This document shows, one piece after another, positions 10,201-18,900 of a stretch of DNA of 23,000 bases. Under the pieces are notes generated by a model that saw only the letters and a list, made by a program, of their open reading frames with translations, ran no database searches and had not been told where the DNA came from. The stretch is from assembly GCA_001642005.1 (NCBI GenBank), contig LWCA01000573.1, positions 1 through 23,000 on the forward strand, given 5' to 3'. Source of the stretch: Intoshia linei (Eukaryota; Orthonectida; Rhopaluridae). Positions within the stretch are counted from its first letter, which is position 1; each line of letters begins with the position of its first letter. A program made the position numbers and the translations under genes.

Positions 10201-10474
10201 TTATTCCAGAAATGAAATAAACCTTCCATAATCTGATCAGAATTAGAATTTTCCAGCCAATAAAAAAAATTGCAAAATGTTGAAAAATAAACATTTCCAT
10301 CTGGTGATTTTAGAGCTGTTAAAATCTAAATATAATTAATAATATTCAATATTTGAATATTTTATACATTTTTTATGAATTTATGGTTTGCATATTTTTT
10401 ATGAGTTTCCAATTTAATAAATCCATCTTTATTCACACCAAGTTGCTGGAAACGCAGCCACAATCTCTCCACTT
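7300..10474 (-). CDS. Degenerate calcineurin-B-like EF-hand domain joined to a death-domain-like C-terminus; five exons, 5' end unresolved
   Basis: Five exons join in phase: 10474-10368, 10325-10134, 8900-8781, 8218-8051 and 7428-7300 (stop TAA), giving at least 237 residues. Residues 1-35 (VERLWLRFQQLGVNKDGFI) and the next exon (SPDGNVYFSTF...FHFW...IDEKSIGVMVNVLYP) follow the helix-loop-helix order of calcineurin B and CHP proteins, but the loops lack key Ca-binding residues: loop 1 has Gly at position 1 and Thr at position 12. The last two exons (RDVKNLIPIMRSYDWKKMAR, EISSKEMKNI, NYWRNKVDKEKQRDALKII) match the six-helix pattern of a death domain, including the W-x-x-x-A-R core and the later Trp. 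Seen: frames and splice sites. Inferred: both folds. The donor of exon 2 (GTTGGA) and the acceptor of exon 3 (ACAAG) are weak but are the only pair keeping phase. A possible upstream exon is 11226-11190. Confidence 0.68.
7429..8050. other. Intron of the EF-hand/death-domain-like gene
   Basis: This is the intron between the last two exons; its minus-strand donor reads AGG|GTATTT and its acceptor TATCTCAG. A GC-richer patch near 7505-7560 (GCGGTGGTTTTGTATC) resembles the end of a hAT-like element, but no partner end is evident. Confidence 0.5.
9050..9980 (+). repeat. Family D repeat interrupted by a family A MITE
   Basis: Segments 9050-9109 and 9686-9780 match family D (see 7020-7240). The near-palindrome around GTTAACGGAA occurs near the left end (9052-9069), and an inverted, diverged form (CCGTTAACATTAGTGGAATT, about 9954-9973) lies near the right. 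The pair may be diverged terminal inverted repeats of one element, but the exact ends are unclear. The whole stretch lies in the intron between exons 2 and 3 of the minus-strand gene at 7300-10474. Confidence 0.45.
9110..9685 (+). mobile_element. hAT-like MITE (family A) with 8 bp target-site duplication
   Basis: The element begins CAGTGGTTTGCGATTGGAG and ends with the complement of CAGGTTCCCAGTTCAAAT, a degenerate hAT-type terminal inverted repeat pair. It is flanked by CATTATAA (9102-9109) and CATTAAAA (9686-9693), which agree at 7 of 8 bases; 8 bp duplications are the hallmark of hAT insertions. It has no coding capacity. Its AT-rich interior alternates GATTTTACCAAA-type and ATCCTAATCC-type blocks, and fragments of it occur at 2195-2480, 6720-6940 and 14430-14810. 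Confidence 0.72.
10135..10324 (-). other. Second EF-hand exon of the gene at 7300-10474 (detail)
   Basis: This exon is the best-preserved piece of the EF-hand half and runs 10325-10134. Its residues SPDGNVYFSTFCNFFYWL align with the second EF-hand of CHP/calcineurin B proteins, where the loop is also often inactive. The following FHFWNNAKVIDEKSI occupies the third hand but lacks the Asp/Glu ladder needed for Ca binding. The intron before it is only 42 nt (10326-10367). Confidence 0.55.
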
Positions 10475-10509
10475 CTACAATTGCTACTAAATTTTTTATT
10501 ATATTAATT

Positions 10510-10803
10510 CTCTAATAAATTAAAAAAATGGGATCACAAAATTGTTTTTAAAATTCTTTTCTCATATGCTAAAATAAAATTAAGTGGGAATAATTCACTT
10601 CAAATTAAAAGGTAATGTGAAATTACCGGTTGTGATAAAACAAGTTAAGAAACCACTACTTTAAAGGATTTGTAACAGTGAATATTAGCATTTTTAAGTT
10701 AGATTTTCCTATTGAATATATTTTTTTGGTATAATTAAAAATCTCCGCTTTCGGCATAGCTAGGTGCTGTCTGTACGTATTACATAACAGTCAACCTAGT
10801 AGT
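10510..10803 (+). repeat. Family C interspersed repeat, copy 1
   Basis: This copy matches the reverse complement of about 19112-19390. Shared blocks are TTGTTTTTAAAATTCTT, GGAATAATTCACTT, ACTTTAA, TTTTTAAGTTA, GGCA-AGCTA-GTGCTGT and TACATAACAGTCAACCTAGT. The counterpart also carries GTTTGGGAACCACT, a hAT-type end, suggesting a composite of two older insertions. It lies in the probable 5' intron or upstream region of the minus-strand gene at 7300-10474. Confidence 0.75.
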
Positions 10804-11512
10804 ATATAATTATATAATGTAGAGTGGAGCGTTGATGAATTTTTTGGTTGTAAAGCTAAATTTTTATAGCAAGTTTGAGATCTACTGAGATATCAAAAAA
10901 ATATATTGCTAAAAAAAGGTCGGTAGACAAAATCAGTTTGGGAATCCCTGATATACATTACATTAATTATATTTATGTATCCGTTTTTTTAAATCTTCCT
11001 TAATACCTTGACACGTAGTGTATTACAAAATGAATCTAAATACTTTGATATTTTGCGACTTTAAAGTTGCGATTTATGATATTATTAGAAACTTGTTATT
11101 ATTGATTAGACAGTTGGAAATGTTTAATATTAACCGTGTTTAATTTTTATTTGAATTTATGATGAGGGGGGGGTTTATTTGGAGCTTACCCGGCTTACTT
11201 AGTAAAAAAGAATGTTCAAATATCCACTGTAATTATTTTGTTTAAGAAAAAATGTGTAAGTAGATCATGGGGAAAGAAATTTTGTCACTATAAATCTTCT
11301 TCCGTATAGTATACTATTAGTATCACATGAATGTTTGATACATTGATTTTAAATTATACCCATAGTAATTTAAAATGATTTTAGTATCTAATAATTTGCT
11401 TGTCAAATAAATATTAATAAATAACTATAAAATAAATACTACAATAACCGAAATTTGGTAAATAAAAATAAATTACATTGAAAAACTAATAAAATAAAGT
11501 TGTCTAAACTAA
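10804..11512. other. Region between two divergent genes, with a possible 5' exon at 11226-11190
   Basis: No complete gene is visible. On the minus strand, an acceptor (TAATTACAG) at 11227 is followed by a 37 nt open segment (WIFEHSFLLSKP plus one base) and a strong donor CCGG|GTAAGC at 11190. Its phase fits the first confirmed exon at 10474 and would give ...SKPEVERLW. This is a tentative upstream exon; no start codon with a compatible donor was found beyond it. A hAT-type end (GTTTGGGAATCCCTG) lies near 10940-10955. Confidence 0.35.
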
Positions 11513-12221
11513 ATGAACAAAGAACCATCTTCGAACATGGATGAGAAGAAACCTTTTGCAAACTACGTAAAATCACAAGTAAATGGAGAATTTAAAATGG
11601 AAAAAGACAAACAAGACAGTAACAACTGCAATTTTTGTCACCATTGTGGTGCCACGGTGTCTAGTTTGAGTAAACCTTGCGAAAACACAAAAACGACATG
11701 GTACGATGACGGAACATCGTCCACCTCTGTAATCAATAACCAATCTTGCCTTTTCGATGACGCAAAAAACATAAAACCTGCAAATGATATCAAAGTGCCA
11801 AAAGGCAAAAACGGTAAACCCAATAAACAACCAATAGCCATTACCAAACTAAAAGAAAACCAAGATATCAAAGAATGTCGAATATGCGAAGTATATCGAA
11901 TAAAACGCATAAAAAACAACAACTCTGTTAGAAAATGTCGCAACAAGACAAAAGTGATTGATCTAAAAAAGACTGAAATTTTAAAAAAACTATGCTCAGA
12001 AAAAAATGATTTTGAAATGCAATTAGACAAAGCCATTTCCGAAATGAAACGGTATTGGTAATATATTAATATATTTAACCTATATTTTTAGAATGCATGA
12101 AATGTGTATTTCCTATGGGTACGATTTACCAAAAAACATTGTTACAGATATCGATACTTTGCTCAACGAATTCAATCCCAATCATAATGACCCTACTTAC
12201 AACCCAAAATACGATAAATAA
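11513..12221 (+). CDS. Small Cys-containing protein of unknown function, two exons
   Basis: Exon 1 runs from ATG 11513 to 12051 and exon 2 from 12092 to the stop at 12219-12221. The 40 nt intron has donor ACG|GTATTG and acceptor TTTTTAG, and the join keeps phase (...EMKRMHEM...). The product is 222 residues. It has a short Cys cluster CNFCHHCG near residue 45 and CRICEVYRIKR near residue 125, which could bind metal but do not match a zinc-finger class I know. A charged helical stretch follows (ILKKLCSEKNDFEMQLDKAI), and the C-terminus is acidic/Asn-rich (DIDTLLNEFNPN). The N-terminus has no signal peptide or membrane segment. The ATG is the first in frame and is preceded by a TAA. The base composition is clearly less AT-rich than the flanks, supporting real coding. 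It ends 175 bp from the convergent CCDC6 stop. I do not recognise the family. Confidence 0.75.
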
Positions 12222-12222
12222 A
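12217..12222 (+). terminator. AATAAA overlapping the stop codon of the 11513 gene
   Basis: The hexamer includes the TAA stop at 12219-12221. A second AATAAA at 12366-12371 lies in the 3' intergenic gap and is the more ordinary candidate. Use of the first would leave an extremely short 3' UTR. Confidence 0.3.
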
Positions 12223-12396
12223 TATACATCCAGTAATTTCTGTATGCTTTGTGATCCAATTGGATTGCAAAGAATCATTTTCCTTGTTGAGTTTATCGGT
12301 ATGTTTGTATTGAAACTTCGTAGCAAAATTACCCATAATATGTTTACGTAAATAACTATGACTAGAATAAACATACAAAATATTTAATGGGACATT

Positions 12397-15378
12397 TTAT
12401 GGATGTGTAAATTCAATGTCTTTTTTAGGTTCAAGTATTACAGCTTTCACGGGATTAGTATTTTCACCTTGTGGATTATCAATGTTTATAGAGAGAGAAT
12501 GTTTAAATTCCGGATACGTCGTTGAAATGGGAACAAATGTAGAAGAGGGAGAGAGAACGTTGTGTTTGACTTTAGGCATAGTACATGACGTGGTAGCTAG
12601 AGATGAATTTGATCGCATTCGTAAGGATTGAGTATTGTAAGGTTTATGAGTAGTTGAAAGTGAAGACCTTGTAATTGGAGACTCTCTCAATTTCATTCTT
12701 GTATCTTCATCCAAATCAATAGACGACTCACTTTCCGATAATTGTCTGTACAGTTGTTCGTTTCTCAAACATTCACAATTTAACTTGCGTTGTAATTTTG
12801 AATTTTCCTTTTCATATTTCATCATTATTTTTTCATTTTGATACCTAGAGTTGGCTAGATCGTTTGATAAAGTTTTTACCTTTTTGATCAAAAGAGAAAT
12901 TTGGTGCTTTAGCACTTTTATATGGTACTTTGGGTTTGACGCTTCTCCTTCATCTTTAGCAAGATGGTGTAAAACCGAAGATATTTCCAAATTTGTTGTA
13001 CCACAACTATCGCCTTTAGAAGCTTCCAAAATGTTTACTTCTTCTTGTAGTATTTCTTCATTGTCATGCTCAAATTGCATAGGGTTAATTAGCATTTTAT
13101 TGTCCAGTTGATGTTGTAAAATACGCTTGTCGGTTTCCAGTTGGTCCAATTGTTTCCACAGCCGATTGACTAAAGATTCTTGTTCATTTTCTAAAGCATT
13201 TTCAAGTTCTCCTCTTTCAATCTTTTGTCTATTAATTGACGTCTGTTTCAAAAACATTTCATGTTCCAATTTAGAAATTGTCTTTTCCATTTTTTCAATT
13301 TTATTAACTTGTTGATTTTCGATTGTTTTTTCTAATTCAATCTAAAGTTTCTGATAAATTGGTATACCGGTTTTTCCACCACTTTTAGTATCTTTTCAAT
13401 TCAAATATACAAAGAGGTAGAAAATTTATATTTTTAAAATAACCTTTTCATTTCTCAATTGAGTGCATTGACGGTTTAATGTATTGGTCAAAAATTCTTC
13501 TTCCTAAATTCTTAAATGATGGAATAATAATTAATAAAATCCATTAATTTTCCTTGAGGGCTACACTTTAGTGAAGAGTCTATATCTAGAACATTATAGC
13601 CCATTAACCATCAAAATTAGTAATCTATATTTAAAATATGACATTCATCATTGAGCGGCGAATTCCAAAGTATGGCCTGACATTATTAAAATTACCATTT
13701 AAAAATCTAGATTACATATAATAATTAAAAGCTCATTTTACATGAAAAATATATTTATTGGAATTTGGTGGAATAGTCAATTATCTTAATCAATAATACT
13801 CAAAAAAATAAAAAGTAACACTTAAGATTTCCAAAAATTAATTAAAAAATACTCTGCAATGTTAAAAATTTTAGGACAATTAACAAACGGAATGGAAATT
13901 GCTTTTTCCTAAGATTACATGGATTAATTTATTAATTAATGATTTATTTACCTTCTCGCAATTTTTTGCTAGAGCTTCCTTTTCCTTTTTTAAATTGTGA
14001 ATTTTTTTCAACAATGAGTTTGTTATAAATTCTTCCTCTGTTTCAGCGCGAGCCTAAATTATCATTTTAACAAAAATAATAATAAAACAAATACATTTAT
14101 GTTAATGACATAGTAATAATCATAATAATGTCCAATTTTTTATGAAAATTCCTTTTTCATGTGGACATTTACATTTTGAAAACAAATGGTAATTTGGTTT
14201 TTGACCATGAAGGTGTGCGTCTCTGAGGATGAGATTTACTACAATGTTAATGATTTTAAAATGCGGCCCAGAATATATATTTTTTAAAAATTTTAGGCTG
14301 ATTTTATTTTTCAAAAAAAAGGGGAAATGTTTTTCATCCTGCAAGACTCAATTTCGGAAAATGAAAAACATAATCATCACCCGTGAAAATTTTGAAAACG
14401 TACATTCAATTTTTATACAACAATTAAAACAGTGTTTCCCGATTCAAATAGTGTACGGACCCCCATTTCAAAATAATTATTTTTTTGGACCTCAAAAAAA
14501 ACATGAAATGTAAAAAATTTAAAAAAATATTTTCATGTTTTTTCTTTAAAGATTTAGTAAAATTGGATTAGGAAGTTGTTGCTCATAAGATTTGATAAAA
14601 TCGTAAAAAAATTTTCAAAAAAATTTGGTAAAAGGGGATTTTTCTCTTAAAGGTTTAAAATGGTATTTTTTATTACATTTTATTAATGGAATGAAATTGG
14701 GATTTTTGAAATAATAATGTACCGGTCATGTAGGCTTTGGGATAAATTTCAAACATCTGTCAAATCTGTAATAAATATTAAAAATTCTCCTATAACAATT
14801 AACAAAAGTTGATTAAAGTGGATAAGTTGAATAAAATACGGAAATAATTTTTTAACGTCCTAATGAAAAATGTACTGCTATAAAATTAAAAAAAATTTTT
14901 TTTTTGATATCTAGATCTATAAACTATATACATTTTCGTGGCCATGGTTCTCTAATATTCTCAAAATCTTCATGAACCTAATATTTTCCATAAACTCTCT
15001 AGTATCCATATGTACAATTTACACCTTTGACGATTCCTGTTGTACATAGTACCTAAGTAATCCCATGAGTACATGAACATTCCTATTCCAAAAAAGTTTA
15101 CATCTTGGAAAATATCAGTATTATATAGATAAAATAAAATGTAACTTAATTTACAATTTTTAATAAAAGTAATTTTACCTGCATAATAACATTTGATCGT
15201 TTAAGTTCAGAATTTTCGTTTCTAAAAAATAAATGTAAAAGTAAAATGAAAATTACCGTAAAGAAATATATTTCTGTTTATATTCATTTAATTGAATTTG
15301 CAACATTTCCATTTTAAGTCGATATGAGCAGGTTGAACCACAACAGCTTTCAACAGAACTAGAAGGTATATCTGCCAT
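12397..15378 (-). CDS. CCDC6: CCDC6 homologue (coiled-coil domain-containing protein 6), complete, five exons
   Basis: Exons 15378-15257, 15221-15179, 14053-13952, 13503-13444 and 13341-12397 join in phase to a 423-residue protein; human CCDC6 has 474. After a short N-terminus (MADIPSSS) almost all of the first 270 residues are heptad-like coiled coil. Diagnostic CCDC6 blocks are [49 protein letters not shown] and [16 protein letters not shown], each nearly matching the vertebrate protein. The Ser/Thr-rich tail is shorter and lacks the long proline-rich end and the Gly-rich N-terminus of mammals. In mammals CCDC6 is a phosphoprotein of cytoplasm and nucleus linked to the DNA-damage checkpoint and known as a RET fusion partner; its role here is inferred from homology. 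The first intron is only 35 nt. The gene is head-to-head with CFAP44 and tail-to-tail with the 11513 gene. Confidence 0.93.
14054..15178. repeat. CCDC6 intron 2 filled with family B and family A pieces
   Basis: The 14130-14400 part carries family B tandem-unit motifs in inverted orientation (GGTAATTTGGTTTTTGACCA, GTCTCTGAGGATGAGATTT, AAAGGGGAAATG). From 14430 to about 14810 there is an inverted family A MITE starting CAGTGTTTCCCGATTCAAAT, which matches the right end of the copy at 9110-9685. Its other end cannot be found and the copy seems truncated near 14810. I see nothing in the remaining part up to 15178. Confidence 0.68.
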
Positions 15379-15969
15379 TTCTTATTCAATGAGTTTGAAA
15401 TTTACACTTTTTAAATTATAAAATTTATTTCAAACATGACAATTCATGAAATTACACAAAATAAACTTAGTATATTTGAAAAATTGAAACATAAAAACTG
15501 TTACATTGAAACCTTAGATATTTAAAATATTTTATTATAATTTTATTAATGTACGTTATTGACATGTAAATTGACGTTACTTGTTCTTTTTATAAGATTT
15601 TAGACTTGTTTAAATATAAAGTACTTACATGTAATACTTAATAATATAATACAATTTATTTAGTGATTTAATGATAACGAATTTTTTCAATTTACTTTAA
15701 CAGGCAATTTTAACGTCTGACCAGTGAATTCGTGCTCGAATAATTTTAATTTTACCCTAAATAAAATTGTATATTATGTAATGTATCCCCATCTAAAAGT
15801 TAAAATTTTCAACTTGAAAGTGGTTGAGTATATTGTTGAGTGGTGGTTGATGTGGTTGAGTTGAGTATATTATTAATATTTAATAATTTAGCAACCCACA
15901 AAAATATAAATTATAAATTAAAATATTTGTTTGTGTTTATATTAGTTACACCAACTAAATATATTAAAT
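15379..15969. promoter_or_regulatory. Shared upstream region of the divergent CCDC6 and CFAP44 genes
   Basis: Only 591 bp separate the two start codons, so both 5' UTRs and promoters must lie here unless distant 5' exons exist. The single distinctive element is a degenerate tandem of GGTTGAGT-like units at about 15820-15873. I find no convincing TATA placement, because TATA-like strings are everywhere, and no RFX X-box, which would be expected for a cilium gene. Confidence 0.5.
15820..15873 (+). repeat. Degenerate GGTTGAGT short tandem repeat in the bidirectional promoter
   Basis: The units TGGTTGAGTATATT, GTTGAGTGG, TGGTTGATG and TGGTTGAGTTGAGTATATT follow one another. It lies about 100 bp upstream of the CFAP44 start codon. 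It could be a simple repeat or a cluster of one protein-binding site. Confidence 0.55.
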
Positions 15970-18900
15970 ATGAGTTATGATTATGATAGTTTAGTTTCAA
16001 CTGCACATTCATCGAATCCAGATGTATTTCACCCAAATATATACAACTTTAAGTAATTTTAATTTTTGACAATTTCTAAAATTAAAATAGACATTCATTG
16101 GGATATGATTGCAAAGGAAAGAAAAATTTGTGTATACTAGATGCTACTCATATTGGATACATTGCTGGGAATTATTTTATATCTCTAAATATCAAAACAA
16201 ATGAAAAACTTTATATTCGATCCATGAGCGGACAGGGAATGTCATGTTTGGCTGTACTATTTTCATTATTATATCATTTTAACATGTTCACATTTTCAAA
16301 TAGATGAACCTAACACATCAAAACTTAGCCATTGGTGAAACCGGAGACATGCCAAATATCAATATTTTCAATCACACTGGTGGTAAAGACTTTAAATTGG
16401 TAAAACAACTTCATAGTGGCGCAATAAAAACCTATAGGTGCATGAATTTCAAGTAATGAAAATTTTGATTTTCAAAAAATTTACATTGTAAATTAGTTTG
16501 GAAGGAAATTTACTTGCTTCAGTCGGAGGAAATCCCGATTACATGTTGACTATATGGAATTGGAAAGAAGAAATTATTATGCTTCGTTCTAAAGCCTTTT
16601 CACAAGATGTTTATAGAGTCAGTTTTTCCAGTGAATTGGATGGTCAATTAACTACATCTGGAATAAGTCATATAAAGTATGTTGTAAATACAGTAGTATC
16701 ATTATAATAATAATATATAATTATATAGAAACATTTTAATATTGTTAATAGATTTTGGAAAATGGCATCCACATTTACTGGGTTAAAATTACAAGGAGAA
16801 GTTGGTAGATTTGGGAAAACGGAAATATCAGATATTGATGGCTATATAGAACTTCCAGATGGAAAAGTATTGTCGGGATCAGAATGGGGTAATATGGTAA
16901 TTTTTCTATTCAAATTATTGTAAAAACCTAACTTGATGGGAATTTTAAAATTTAAAAATTAAACATAATAAAAACAAGTATTCTTAATCCTACCGTCTGC
17001 AAACTTTGTAGTAAGATACCAAATATTGTTAGCTTATTTTTTAAAAATATTTAAAAGTTCAGCAAAAATAGAAAACGTTGTGCTGAGACCACAAAAAATT
17101 CAATTGGGAACAGAGGTGGAGACCATACCCCATTATATTCATTATTTAATTCATATGAAGAAAGTTTATTAAAAAGTTTAAAAATTTTTTAGATATTATG
17201 GGATGGAAGTTTGATAAAGGTTGAAATTTGTAGAAACGATAATAAATTTTGTCACAATGGAAAAATTATGCAGATACTTATGGATGAAGGAGAATTAATA
17301 ACAATTGGTTCTGATGGATATATTAAGGTTTTTACTTTCTTTTGTGCTGTAGATTGGAACATTATTCAGTATAAAATATAAATCAGCATGTCCCATGGGA
17401 TCACGGATTACAATAGTGAGTTTACGAAAATGTTGATATACTACTTTATATTACAATTGTATATGTTGATTTAAATGTCAGCTTTCTAAAATATTGCTGC
17501 TAATTAAAAATTAGAGCATTCCTAGAAGGGTACCACTCACTGAATTTACTGTTATATTAGAATAATCTGTGCAAATTTGAATAGATTATAATAAATTTGA
17601 TATAAAAAAAATTAGGGATAAGTTACAAAAATATTTTCAATTTGGGTATATTTACAGTATGTTACTAAAAAGATGAAATATGGGTATATTTAGGAAGCCC
17701 TGATATGTAAAGTGTGCCATGTTTTCCAGTTTAACATGTTTTTTAGGTGTGGGACTTTGAAAAGATTGACAGTGCTGATGTATCGGATGGTTCTAGTTTT
17801 TTTCAAATGGAACCAATGAATGAAATGTTGGTCAATAAACATGCTCAAATTATGACGATTGAAAAATCGATTGATGAGTCATCGATTTGGTATGCTCAGG
17901 TAATATAAAATATGAAATAATGACAAACAATATACTATAGAATGTATAGTATACATTTTAAAAAATTTAATTATATATCAGTGATTCTCAATTGAGACGA
18001 TATCTTTCACAAAGAGGTAATTTATCTTCTAGAAAGCGATTTTTTAATTTTATGATCACAATTTATTTCATATTTACAAAAAAATTATAATTTTTGATAT
18101 TACAATATTGTAATAGTAATTTACACAATTTGACATTGTGAAATTGTAACAATTGTTAATTGTAAATTTCTATAAAATGTACATTTTATGAAATTATATA
18201 ACAGTTGGAGACAACTACAGTAGTTTACATTAGTGAAATTAGAATTTGTTAATGTACGTTAATAGAAAATCCAAACATAGATATTGATGGTAGGAATTCT
18301 TAAAAATTCGTTATTCGATAATGGGGTTTTCCATTTCGATTGACTGTGTCAAAATTATGCATTTTACATGCGATAAATTTATTTAATCCTAGAAAAAGTA
18401 AGGATAGACTGAAAAAAAGTAACTTCATGACAGCGATATGATTGGATGAAAATAATGTTTGATGAAATATTGGATGTTAGACGGGACATTTTTGAATTAA
18501 ATTTTGACACGTAAAATCATGCACAAACATGTATTGGCAATGTCCATTTGACATGGAAAACATACGGTCTAGACCGTACCTTACTAAAATATTCTTTTCT
18601 GAGTTTACTCATATTTTGGTATGCACCTGAGCGTAGTAGTTGAGAAACACTGATGCAAAATATACATAATTTAAAAAATTGATGGGGAAGATGTGTTAAT
18701 TTTTTGAATAAAATAGTTTAAAAGGGGACAACTGATTTATATGATCATCTAGGATAGTAATGGAGGAATATGGAAGCTGGATTTGTCTTTTTCATTTACA
18801 TCACTAGCTCCAGAAAAAATGTATTCTCATCACACGGGAATTGTAAAAGGGTGCTCTCCGTCGCCAAGTACTTATACCGTTGCAACCATTGGAGAAGATG

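Noticed and set aside
11573-12036. Two minus-strand open frames of 85 and 132 codons
   Set aside because: They are antisense shadows of the plus-strand Cys-protein exon, whose composition and splice site fit better.
14120-14513. Open frames on both strands in CCDC6 intron 2
   Set aside because: They fall within family B and family A repeat sequence and have no protein character.
15379-15969. RFX X-box expected upstream of a cilium gene
   Set aside because: I looked for the GTYNCC-type half-site pair and found no match good enough to report.
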